A DNA stretch of 64,000 nt from Litoditis marina (Eukaryota > Nematoda > Chromadorea > Rhabditida > Rhabditidae). Position 1 is the first letter of the stretch, and every line of letters starts with the position of its first letter. A program made the position numbers and the translations under genes. This document shows, in pieces, positions 1-10,214 of this stretch. The stretch is from the NCBI GenBank assembly GCA_964036275.1, contig CAXIWQ010000216.1, positions 43,192 to 107,191 of the forward strand, written 5' to 3'. The notes below the pieces were generated by a model, which saw only the letters and a list, made by a program, of their open reading frames with translations, was not told the origin of the DNA and ran no database searches.

Positions 1-2422
1 ACCTAATACGACAATCTATTTTGTGGTGCACAACCACAAAGTACGAATTAACGCGGTTATTGACTCTGTGGCTTGCAGCTACAGATAATAAGCTTATATG
101 GCTACCAAGTGTGTTGCTCACAGCTACAAGAACCTAAGACGACTATATATTTTGTGGCGCACAGCCACAAAAGACAAATTAACGCGGTTATTGACTCTTT
201 GCCTTGCAGCTACTGAGAACAGTTCATACGGCTATCAAATCTGTTGCTCCCAGCTACAAAAACCTAATACGACAATCTATGCTGTGGCGCACAGCCACAA
301 AATACGAATTGACGCGGTTATTGACTCTTTGGCTTGCAGCTACAGAAAAAAGTTTACACGGCTATCAAGTCTGTTGCTCCCAGCTACAAAAACCTAATAC
401 GACAATCTATTTTGTGGTGCACAACCACAAAGTACGAATTGACGCGGTTATTGACTCTGTGGCTTGCAGCTACAGAAAAAAAGCTTATACGGCTATCAAG
501 TGTGTTGCTCACAGCTACAAGAACCTAATACGACTGAATATTCTGTGGCGCACAGCCACAAAAGACGAATTAACGCGGTTATTGACTCTTTGCCTTGCAG
601 CTACAGAAAAAAAGTTTATACAGCTATCAAGTCTGTTGCTCCCCGCTACAAGAAAGTAATACGACTATCTATTCTGTGGCGCACAGCCACGAAATACGAA
701 TTTACGCGGTTATCCACTCTTTGGCTTGCATTTACAGAAAACAGTTCATACGGCTATCAAGTCTGTTGCTCCCAGCTACAAAAACCTAATACGACAATCT
801 ATTCTGTGGCGCACAGCCACGAAATACGAATTTATGCGGTTATCGACTCTTTGGCTTGCATTTACAGAAAACAGTTCATACGGCTATCAAGTCTGTTGCT
901 CCCAGCTACAAAAACCTAATACGACAATCTATTCTGTGGCGCACAGCCACAAAATACAAATTAACGCTGTTATCGACTCTTTGGCTTGCAGTTACAGAGA
1001 ACAGTTCATACGGCTATCAAATCTGTTTCTCCCAGCTACAAAAACTTAATACAACTATCTTTCCTGTGATGCACAACCAGAAAGTACGAATTAACGCGGT
1101 TATTGACTCTGTGGCTTGCAGCTACAGATAATAAGCTTATATGGCTACCAAGTGTGTTGCTCACAGCTACAAGAACCTAAGACGACTATATATTTTGTGG
1201 CGCACAGCCACAAAAGACAAATTAACGCGGTTATTGACTCTTTGCCTTGCAGCTACTGAGAACAGTTCATACGGCTATCAAATCTGTTGCTCCCAGCTAC
1301 AAAAACCTAATACGACAATCTATGCTGTGGCGCACAGCCACAAAATACGAATTAACGCTGTTATCGACTCTTTGGCTTGCAGTTACAGAGAACAGTTCAT
1401 ACGGCTATCAAATCTGTTTCTCCCAGCTACAAAAACTTAATACAACTATCTTTCCTGTGATGCACAACCAGAAAGTACGAATTAACGCGGTTATTGACTC
1501 TGTGGCTTGCAGCTACAGAAAATAAGCTTATATGGCTACCAAGTGTGTTGCTCACAGCTACAAGAACCTAAGACGACTATATATTCTGTGGCGCACAGCC
1601 ACAAAAGACAAATTAACGCGGTTATTGACTCTTTGCCTTGCAGCTACTGAGAACAGTTCATACGGCTATCAAATCTGTTGCTCCCAGCTACAAAAACCTA
1701 ATACGACAATCTATGCTGTGGCGCACAGCCACAAAATACGAATCAACGCGGTTATTGACTCTTTGCCTTGCAGCCACAGAAAAAAAATCATACGGCTATC
1801 AAGTCTGTTGCTCCCAGCTACAAAAACCTAATACGACAATCTATTCTGAGGTGCACAACCACAAAGTACGAATTGACGCGGTTATTGACTCTGTGGCTTG
1901 CAGCTACAGAAAAAAAGCTTATACGGCTATCAAGTGTGTTGCTCACAGCTACAAGAACCTAATACGACTGAATATTCTGTGGCGCACAGCCACAAAAGAC
2001 GAATTAACGCGGGTATTGACTCTTTGCCTTGCAGCTACAGAAAAAAAGTTTATACGGCTATCAAGTCTGTTGCTCCCAGCTACAAAAACCTAATACGACT
2101 TTATATTCTGTGGCGCACAGCCACAAAAGACAAATTTACGCGGTTATTGACTCTTTGCCTTGCAGCTACAGGAAAAAGTTTATACGGCTATCAAGTCTGT
2201 TGCTCCCAGCTACAAAAACCTAATACGACTATCTATTCTGTGGCGCACAGCCACGAAATACGAATTAACGCGGTTATCGACTCTTTGGCTTGCAGCTACA
2301 GAAAAAAAATCATACGGCTATCAAGTCTGTTGCTCCCAGCTACAAAAACCTAATACGACTCTATATTCTGTGGCGCACAGCCACAAAAGACAACTTAACG
2401 CGGTTATTGACTCTTTGCCTTG

Positions 2423-2466
2423 CAGCTACAGAAAAAAGTTTATACGGCTATCAAGTCTGTTGCTCC
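2423..2466 (+). repeat. Subrepeat 1 of a representative monomer (44 bp)
   Basis: Starts CAGCTACAG plus an A-tract, continues TATACGGCTATC and ends CTGTTGCTCC. It aligns by eye with the two following subrepeats, so the 130 bp monomer looks like an ancient trimer. This is the most variable third: the A-tract length and the GCTTATACGG, GTTTATACGG or TTCATACGG variants define the monomer subtypes. Confidence 0.8.
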
Positions 2467-2507
2467 CAGCTACAAAAACCTAATACGACTATCTATTCTG
2501 TGGCGCA
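2467..2507 (+). repeat. Subrepeat 2 of a representative monomer (41 bp)
   Basis: Starts CAGCTACAAAAACC, continues AATACGACTATC and ends CTGTGGCGCA. It shares the CAGCTACA head, the TACGRCTATC core and the CTGTKGCKC tail with subrepeat 1. Confidence 0.8.
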
Positions 2508-2514
2508 CAGCCAC
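2499..2514 (+). other. Short inverted repeat in each monomer (representative)
   Basis: TGTGGC, loop GCACA, then GCCAC. The 5-6 bp stem straddles the subrepeat 2/3 boundary and is present in most monomers. In other monomers both arms change together (GTGGT with ACCAC, for example at 23-37), but mixed forms exist as well (GTGGC with ACCAC at 18679-18693). Confidence 0.6.
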
Positions 2515-2552
2515 GAAATACGAATTAACGCGGTTATCGACTCATTGGCTTG
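2508..2552 (+). repeat. Subrepeat 3 of a representative monomer (45 bp)
   Basis: Starts CAGCCACGAAATACGAA, continues AACGCGGTTATCGACTC and ends TTGGCTTG. It is the most diverged of the three but keeps the CAGCYAC head, the A-tract and the CG-TTAT-GACT core. The three parts (44+41+45) add up exactly to 130 bp. Confidence 0.75.
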
Positions 2553-5500
2553 CAGTTACAGAGAACAGTTCATAAGGCTATCAAATCTGTTGCTCCCAGC
2601 TACAAAAACCTAATACGACAATCTATTCTGTGGTGCACAACCACAAAGTACGAATTGACGCGGTTATTGACTCTGTGGCTTGCAGCTACAGAAAAAAAAG
2701 CTTATACGGCTATCAAGTGTGTTGCTCACAGCTACAAGAACCTAATACGACTGAATATTCTGTAGCGCACAGCCACAAAAGACGAATTAACGGGGTTATT
2801 GACTCTTTGCCTTGCAGCTACAGAAAAAAAAGTTTATACGGCTATCAAGTCTGTAGCTCCCAGCTACAAGAAAGTAATACGACTATCTATTATGTGGCGC
2901 ACAGCCACGAAATACGAATTTACGCGGTTATCGACTCTTTGGCTTGCATTTACAGAAAACAGTTCATACGGCTATCAAGTCTGTTGCTCCCAGCTACAAA
3001 AACCTAATACGACAATCTATTCTGTGGCGCACAGCCACAAACTACGAATTAACGCTGTTATCGACTCTTTGGCTCGCAGTTACAGAGAACAGTTCATACG
3101 GCTATCAAATCTGTTGCTCCCAGCTACAAAAACTTAATACAACTATCTTTCCTGTGGTGCACAACCAGAAAGTACGAATTAACGCGGTTATTGACTCTGT
3201 GGCTTGCAGCTACAGAAAAAAAGCTTACACGGCTATCAAGTGTGTTGCTCACAGCTACAAGAACCTAATACGACTGAATATTCTGTGGCGCACAGCCACA
3301 AAAGACGAATTAACGCGGTTATTGACTCTTTGCCTTGCAGCTACAGAAAAAAAAGTTTATACGGCTATCAAGTCTGTAGCTCCCAGCTACAAGAAAGTAA
3401 TACGACTATCTATTATGTGGCGCACAGCCACGAAATACGAATTTACGCGGTTATCGACTCTTTGGCTTGCATTTACAAAAAACAGTTCATACGGCTATCA
3501 AGTCTGTTGCTCCCAGCTACCAAAACCTAATACGACAATCTATTCTGTGGCGCACAGCCACAAAATACGAATTAACGCTGTTATCGACTCTTTGGCTTGC
3601 AGTTACAGAGAACAGTTCATACGGCTATCAAATCTGTTGCTCCCAGCTACAAAAACTTAATACAAACTATCTTTCCTGTGGTGCACAACCAGAAAGTACG
3701 AATTAACGCGGTTATTGACTCTGTGGCTTGCAGCTACAGAAAAAAAAGCTTATACGGCTATCAAGTGTGTTGCTCACAGCTACAAGAACCTAATACGACT
3801 GAATATTCTGTGGCGCACAGCCACCAAAGACGAATTAACCCGGTTATTGACTCTTTGCCTTGCAGCTACAGAAAAAAAAGTTTATACGGCTATCAAGTCT
3901 GTAGCTCCCAGCTACAAGAAAGTAATACGACTATCTATTATGTGGCGCACAGCCACGAAATACGAATTTACGCGGTTATCGACTCTTTGGCTTGCATTTA
4001 CAAAAAACCGTTCATACGGCTATCAAGTCTGTTGCTCCCAGCTACAAAAACCTAATACGACAATCTATTCTGTGGCGCACAGCCACAAACTACGAATTAA
4101 CGCTGTTATCGACTCTTTGGCTTGCAGTTACAGAGAACAGTTCATACGGCTATCAAATATGTTGCTCCCAGCTACAAAAACTTAATACAACTATCTTTCC
4201 TGTGTGTGCACAACCACAAAGTACGAATTAACGCGGTTATTGACTCTTTGCCTTGCAGCTACAGAAAAAAGTTTATACGGCTATCAAGTCTGTTGCTCCC
4301 AGCATCAAAAACTTAATACGACTATCTTTTCTGTGGCGCACCCACCACAAAGTACGAATTGACGCGGTTATTGACTCTGTGGCTTGCAGCTACAGAAAAA
4401 AAAGCTTATACGGCTATCAAGTGTGTTGCTCACAGCTACAAGAACCTAATACGACTGAATATTCTGTGGCGCACAGCCACAAAAGACGAATTAACGCGGT
4501 TATTGACTCTTTGCCTTGCAGCTACAGAAAAAAAAGTTTATACGGCTATCAAGTCTGTAGCTCCCAGCTACGAGAAAGTAATACGACTATCTATTATGTG
4601 GCGCACAGCCACGAAATACGAATTTACGCGGTTATCGACTCTTTGGCTTGCATTCACAAAAAACAGTTCATACGGCTATCAAGTCTGTTGCTCACAGCTA
4701 CAAGAACCTAATACGACTGAATATTCTGTGGCGCACAGCCACAAAAGACGAATTAACGCGGTTATTGACTCTTTGCCTTGCAGCTACAGAAAAAAAAGTT
4801 TATACGGCTATCAAGTCTGTAGCTCCCAGCTACAAGAAAGTAATACGACTATCTATTATGTGGCGCACAGCCACGAAATACGAATTTACGCGGTTATCGA
4901 CTCTTTGGCTTGCATTTACAAAAAACAGTTCATACGGCTATCAAGTCTGTTGCTCCCAGCTACAAAAACCTAATACGACAATCTATTCTGTGGCGCACAG
5001 CCACAAAATACGAATTAACGCTGTTATCGACTCTTTGGCTTGCAGTTACAGAGAACAGTTCATACGGCTATCAAATCTGTTGCTCCCAGCTACAAAAACT
5101 TAATACAACTATCTTTCTTGTGGTGCACAACCAGAAAGTACGAATTAACGCGGTTATTGACTCTGTGGCTTGCAGCTACAGAAAAAAAAGCTTATACGGC
5201 TATCAAGTGTGTTGCTCACAGCTACAAGAACCTGATACGACTGAATATTCTGTGGCGCACAGCCACCAAAGACGAATTAACCCGGTTATTGACTCTTTGC
5301 CTTGCAGCTACAGAAAAAAAAGTTTATACGGCTATCAAGTCTGTAGCTCCCAGCTACAAGAAAGTAATACGACTATCTATTATGTGGCGCACAGCCACGA
5401 AATACGAATTTACGCGGTTATCGACTCTTTGGCTTGCATTTACAAAAAACAGTTAATACGGCTATCAAGTCTGTTGCTCCCAGCTACAAAAACCTAATAC

Positions 5501-6642
5501 GACAATCTATTCTGTGGCGCACAGCCACAAACTACGAGTTAACGCTGTTATCGACTCTTTGGCTTGCAGTTACAGAGAACAGTTCATACGGCTATCAAAT
5601 CTGTTGCTCCCAGCTACAAAAACTTAATACAACTATCTTTCCTGTGGTGCACAACCACAAAGTACGAATTAACGCGGTTATTGACTCTTTGCCTTGCAGC
5701 TACAGAAAAAAGTTTATACGGCTATCAAGTCTGTTGCTCCCAGCTACAAAAACTTAATACGACTATCTTTTCTGTGGCGCACCACCACAAAGTACGAATT
5801 GACGCGGTTATTGACTCTGTGGCTTGCAGCTACAGAAAAAAAGCTTATACGGCTATCAAGTGTGTTGCTCACAGCTACAAGAACCTAATACGACTGAATA
5901 TTCTGTGGCGCACAGCCACAAAAGACGAATTAACGCGGTTATTGACTCTTTGCCTTGCAGCTACAGAAAAAAAAGTTTATACGGCTATCAAGTCTGTAGC
6001 TCCCAGCTACGAGAAAGTAATACGACTATCTATTATGTGGCGCACAGCCACGAAATACGAATTTACGCGCTTATCGACTCTTTGGCTTGCATTTACAAAA
6101 ACAGTTCATACGGCTATCAAGTCTGTTGCTCCCAGCTACAAACACCTAATACGACAATCTATTCTGTGGCGCACAGCCACAAAATACGAATTAACGCTGT
6201 TATCGACTCTTTGGCTTGCAGTTACAGAGAACAGTTCATACGGCTATCAAATCTGTTGCTCCCAGCTACAAAAACTTAATACAACTATCTTTCCTGTGGT
6301 GCACAACCAGAACGTACGAATTAACGCGGTTATTGACTCTGTGGCTTGCAGCTACAGAAAAAAAGCTTATACGGCTACCAAGTGTGTTGCTCACAACTAC
6401 AAGAACCTAAGACGACTATATATTCTGTGGCGCACAGCCACAAAATACGAATTAACGCTGTTATCGACTCTTTGGCTTGCAGTTACAGAGAACAGTTCAT
6501 ACGGCTATCAAATCTGTTGCTCCCAGCTACAAAACTTAATACAACTATCTTTCCTGTGGTGCACAACCAGAAAGTACGAATTAACGCGGTTATTGACTCT
6601 GTGGCTTGCAGCTGATTGATTGATTGATTGATTGATTTATTT

Positions 6643-6656
6643 ACATGCAAGCATGT
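6643..6656 (-). other. 3'-terminal stem-loop of the LINE
   Basis: ACATGC, AA, GCATGT is a perfect 6-bp-stem hairpin just inside the (AATC)n tail. In UnaL2/CR1-type LINEs a 3' stem-loop next to a short repeat tail is the reverse transcriptase recognition structure, and this one is in the matching position. Copy 6 has lost the outer pair (GCATGG). Confidence 0.5.
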
Positions 6657-6878
6657 GATATACAAGAGGAGAAATAACAATATGACAGAAGGACACAAAA
6701 AGATTCAAAAGCGGAAAACGGGTCGGAAATCGACAAATACCATTTGGGTGACACAATTAAATGAAAAATTGGACCATATGACAATACAAATAAACGAATC
6801 GCAATGGGATACAATGATTGGGCCAGACTTACAGGATGAACAAATGAAACAGTAGAAGTCTCATTCAAATGCATTCAC

Positions 6879-7436
6879 TTAAAAGCGCTTTTTTGCAGCA
6901 GATAACGACATAGGTATTTTGTATTTCTTGCTCAATTTTAAGTACTTGGATCCAGCCCGTACTGTGAAAAACTTTGCACGTTGGCTAGTTTTTGGAGTTG
7001 GAAAACTGAATTTCGCAGTAGAACCTCTAGTACGGGAAGGTTTGAACGTGAAAAAGTCTGTTGCACTTAATCCACACTGACCAGTTATGATTTTATGAAT
7101 CATAATGAGGTCTGTAGTATTTCTTCTAGATTCTAAGGTGACCAAGTTTAGTTTCCTGTTTCTGAATGCAGAACTAGGGATTTTACAGTACGTATAGCTA
7201 CCCAAACGGAAAAACAACTTTCTAGTGAAGTCGTTCTGAACTGATTCAAGTTTCTTAACAAACCCGCTATCTGAGTTGAATACAGTAGTACCGAATTCAA
7301 CCATTGGTCGGACATAAGTTTTATACGCTTTTAGCCAAACATTCCTATTTCGAGTTTTCAAAACTTTGAAAAGATTGTATGTTCGATGCTTCGCGGACTT
7401 GATGATCCGTTTCACATGATCTTTGAATAGAAAAAA
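6879..7436 (-). pseudogene. C-terminal reverse-transcriptase fragment of a CR1/L2-like LINE, copy 1
   Basis: About 185 codons remain, starting in mid-protein at the LINE-satellite junction and ending at a natural stop (…AAKKRF, TAA). Visible family features, in order: the thumb motif AYKTYVRPMVEFGTTVFNS (compare YK.LVRP.LEY...VWNP in CR1/jockey-type RTs), LESVQNDFTRKLFFRL, NLVTLESRRNTTDLIMIHKI and, near the end, FFTVR followed by SLSAAKKRF in the place of the usual FF..R....WN.LP...FK..L tail. The endonuclease, fingers, palm and the catalytic YADD box are absent, so it cannot be active. There is no ATG at the 5' end: a GTG at 7415 is the first start-like codon, but the frame simply runs in from the satellite. 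The frame is free of stops, which suggests recent insertion followed by array amplification and not selection. Confidence 0.85.
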
Positions 7437-9391
7437 AGCTACAGAAAAAAGCTTATACGGCTACCAAGTGTGTTGCTCACAGCTACAAGAACCTAAGACG
7501 ACTATATATTCTGTGGCGCACAGCCACAAAAGACAAATTAACACGGTTATTGACTCTTTGGCTTGCAGTTACAGAGAACAGTTCATACGGCTATCAAATC
7601 TGTTGCTCCCAGCTACAAAAACCTAATACGACAATCTATTCTGTGGCGCACAGCCACAAAATACGAATTAACGCTGTTATCGACTCTTTGGCTTGCAGTT
7701 ACAGAGAACAGTTCATACGGCTATCAAATCTGTTGCTCCCAGCTACAAAAACCTAATACGACAATCTATTCTGTGGCGCACAGCCACAAACTACGAGTTA
7801 ACGCTGTTATCGACTCTTTGGCTTGCAGTTACAGAGAACAGTTCATACGGCTATCAAATCTGTTGCTCCCAGCTACAAAAACTTAATACAACTATCTTTC
7901 CTGTGGTGCACAACCACAAAGTACGAATTAACGCGGTTATTGACTCTTTGCCTTGCAGCTAAAGAAAAACATCATACGGCTATCAAGTCTGTTGCTCCCA
8001 GCTACAAGAACCTAAGACGACTATATATTCTGTGGCGCACAGCCACAAAAGACAAATTAACACGGTTATTGACTCTTTGGCTTGCAGTTACAGAGAACAG
8101 TTCATACGGCTATCAAATCTGTTGCTCCCAGCTACAAAAACCTAATACGACAATCTATTCTGTGGCGCACAGCCACAAAATACGAATTAACGCTGTTATC
8201 GACTCTTTGGCTTGCAGTTACAGAGAACAGTTCATACGGCTATCAAATCTGTTGCTCCCAGCTACAAAAACCTAATACGACAATCTATTCTGTGGCGCAC
8301 AGCCACAAACTACGAGTTAACGCTGTTATCGACTCTTTGGCTTGCAGTTACAGAGAACAGTTCATACGGCTATCAAATCTGTTGCTCCCAGCTACAAAAA
8401 CTTAATACAACTATCTTTCCTGTGGTGCACAACCACAAAGTACGAATTAACGCGGTTATTGACTCTTTGCCTTGCAGCTACAGAAAAAAGTTTATACGGC
8501 TATCAAGTCTGTTGCTCCCAGCTACAAAAACTTAATACGACTATCTTTTCTGTGGCGCACCACCACAAAGTACGAATTGACGCGGTTATTGACTCTGTGG
8601 CTTGCAGCTACAGAAAAAAAGCTTATACGGCTATCAAGTGTGTTGCTCACAGCTACAAGAACCTAATACGACTGAATATTCTGTGGCGCACAGCCACAAA
8701 AGACGAATTAACGCGGTTATTGACTCTTTGCCTTGCAGCTACAGAAAAAAAAGTTTATACGGCTATCAAGTCTGTAGCTCCCAGCTACGAGAAAGTAATA
8801 CGACTATCTATTATGTGGCGCACAGCCACGAAATACGAATTTACGCGCTTATCGACTCTTTGGCTTGCATTTACAAAAACAGTTCATACGGCTATCAAGT
8901 CTGTTGCTCCCAGCTACAAACACCTAATACGACACTCTATTCTGTGGCGCACAGCCACAAAATACGAATTAACGCTGTTATCGACTCTTTGGCTTGCAGT
9001 TACAGAGAACAGTTCATACGGCTATCAAATCTGTTGCTCCCAGCTACAAAAACTTAATACAACTATCTTTCCTGTGGTGCACAACCAGAACGTACGAATT
9101 AACGCGGTTATTGACTCTGTGGCTTGCAGCTACAGAAAAAAAGCTTATACGGCTACCAAGTGTGTTGCTCACAACTACAAGAACCTAAGACGACTATATA
9201 TTCTGTGGCGCACAGCCACAAAATACGAATTAACGCTGTTATCGACTCTTTGGCTTGCAGTTACAGAGAACAGTTCATACGGCTATCAAATCTGTTGCTC
9301 CCAGCTACAAAACTTAATACAACTATCTTTCCTGTGGTGCACAACCAGAAAGTACGAATTAACGCGGTTATTGACTCTGTGGCTTGCAGCT
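7437..9391. repeat. 130-bp satellite, block 2 (15 monomers)
   Basis: Lies between LINE copies 1 and 2 inside the 2,778 bp unit. It contains its own 519 bp (4-monomer) tandem duplication: 7480-7960 matches 7999-8479, starting at CAGCTACAAGAACC and ending where AGCTAAAG replaces AGCTACAG. Confidence 0.96.
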
Positions 9392-10214
9392 GATTGATTG
9401 ATTGATTGATTGATTTATTTACATGCAAGCATGTGATATACAAGAGGAGAAATAACAATATGACAGAAGGACACAAAAAGATTCAAAAGCGGAAAACGGG
9501 TCGGAAATCGACAAATACCATTTGGGTGACACAATTAAATGAAAAATTGGACCATATGACAATACAAATAAACGAATCGCAATGGGATACAATGATTGGG
9601 CCAGACTTACAGGATGAACAAATGAAACAGTAGAAGTCTCATTCAAATGCATTCACTTAAAAGCGCTTTTTTGCAGCAGATAACGACATAGGTATTTTGT
9701 ATTTCTTGCTCAATTTTAAGTACTTGGATCCAGCCCGTACTGTGAAAAACTTTGCACGTTGGCTAGTTTTTGGAGTTGGAAAACTGAATTTCGCAGTAGA
9801 ACCTCTAGTACGGGAAGGTTTGAACGTGAAAAAGTCTGTTGCACTTAATCCACACTGACCAGTTATGATTTTATGAATCATAATGAGGTCTGTAGTATTT
9901 CTTCTAGATTCTAAGGTGACCAAGTTTAGTTTCCTGTTTCTGAATGCAGAACTAGGGATTTTACAGTACGTATAGCTACCCAAACGGAAAAACAACTTTC
10001 TAGTGAAGTCGTTCTGAACTGATTCAAGTTTCTTAACAAACCCGCTATCTGAGTTGAATACAGTAGTACCGAATTCAACCATTGGTCGGACATAAGTTTT
10101 ATACGCTTTTAGCCAAACATTCCTATTTCGAGTTTTCAAAACTTTGAAAAGATTGTATGTTCGATGCTTCGCGGACTTGATGATCCGTTTCACATGATCT
10201 TTGAATAGAAAAAA
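9392..10214 (-). mobile_element. CR1/L2-like LINE tail, copy 2
   Basis: 823 bp, read as identical to copy 1, with the same satellite junctions on both sides (AGCT then GATT on the left, seven A then GCTACAG on the right). It sits exactly 2,778 bp from copy 1, so it was copied with its flanks and did not transpose here. Confidence 0.85.
9657..10214 (-). pseudogene. Reverse-transcriptase C-terminal fragment, copy 2
   Basis: The protein reading is the same as in copy 1: an open frame ending AAKKRF with no catalytic domain. It is part of the amplified 2,778 bp unit. Confidence 0.83.

Larger units (their letters stand above)
1..6613. repeat. 130-bp satellite array, block 1 (left edge truncated by window)
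   Basis: About 50 head-to-tail monomers; the recurring landmark TGTGGCGCACAGCCAC is spaced 130 or 131 bp, for example near 676, 806 and 936. The extra base mostly comes from the A-tract after CTACAG varying between about 5 and 9 residues. Monomer subtypes are mixed less regularly than further right. A segment marked by the variant ATAATAAGCTTATATGG or ATAAGCTTATATGG recurs near 85, 1128 and 1519, giving offsets of 1,043 bp (8 monomers) and 391 bp (3 monomers). A further offset of about 1,441 bp links 3.7-4.6 kb to 5.2-6.1 kb. Private changes include an extra TG near 4204 and CAGCATCA for CAGCTACA near 4302. No gene is supported here. Confidence 0.97.
6614..7436 (-). mobile_element. CR1/L2-like non-LTR retrotransposon (LINE), 5'-truncated tail, copy 1
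   Basis: An 823 bp fragment read on the minus strand. From its 5' end it has the last 185 or so codons of an ORF2-type reverse transcriptase (7436 to 6879), a 3' untranslated stretch of about 240 bp, a small stem-loop and a (AATC)n tail seen on the plus strand as six GATT units (6614-6637). The left flank ends TTGCAGCT (to 6613) and the satellite resumes ACAGAAAAAAGCTT after a second AGCT at 7437-7440. This gives at most a 4 bp target duplication (AGCT), or microhomology. Severe 5' truncation and a short microsatellite tail in place of poly(A) are typical of CR1/L2-group LINEs. The exact clade needs a database search. Confidence 0.85.

Noticed and set aside
98..397. ATG-started 99-codon frame in the satellite (reading MATKCVAHSYKN...), and similar ones near 1141 and 1532
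   Set aside because: It is ordinary satellite read in one frame; the same DNA is open in other frames and recurs hundreds of times with frame-rotating spacing and A-tract indels. No codon bias, splice signal or homology is visible.
1..6613. CRISPR array (regular repeats with spacers)
   Set aside because: The units are contiguous with no unique spacers, there are no cas genes, and LINE fragments are present: this is a eukaryotic satellite.
5564..6619. 351-codon plus-strand frame, repeated at 8342 and 11120
   Set aside because: It spans about eight monomers in rotating phase, begins at TTG and ends on a stop created by the LINE tail junction. Its repetition only reflects the 2,778 bp HOR.
6483..6698. 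71-codon minus-strand frame across the satellite/LINE junction (also near 9261, 12039 and 24627)
   Set aside because: It is a chance frame through the (AATC)n tail (reading NKSINQSINQ) and satellite antisense.
6628..6855. 75-codon plus-strand frame (MIDLFTCKH...), also at 9406, 12184, 24772, 26123, 28513 and 35083
   Set aside because: It lies antisense to the 3' untranslated region of the LINE. It recurs because the LINE fragment was amplified; nothing suggests a protein.
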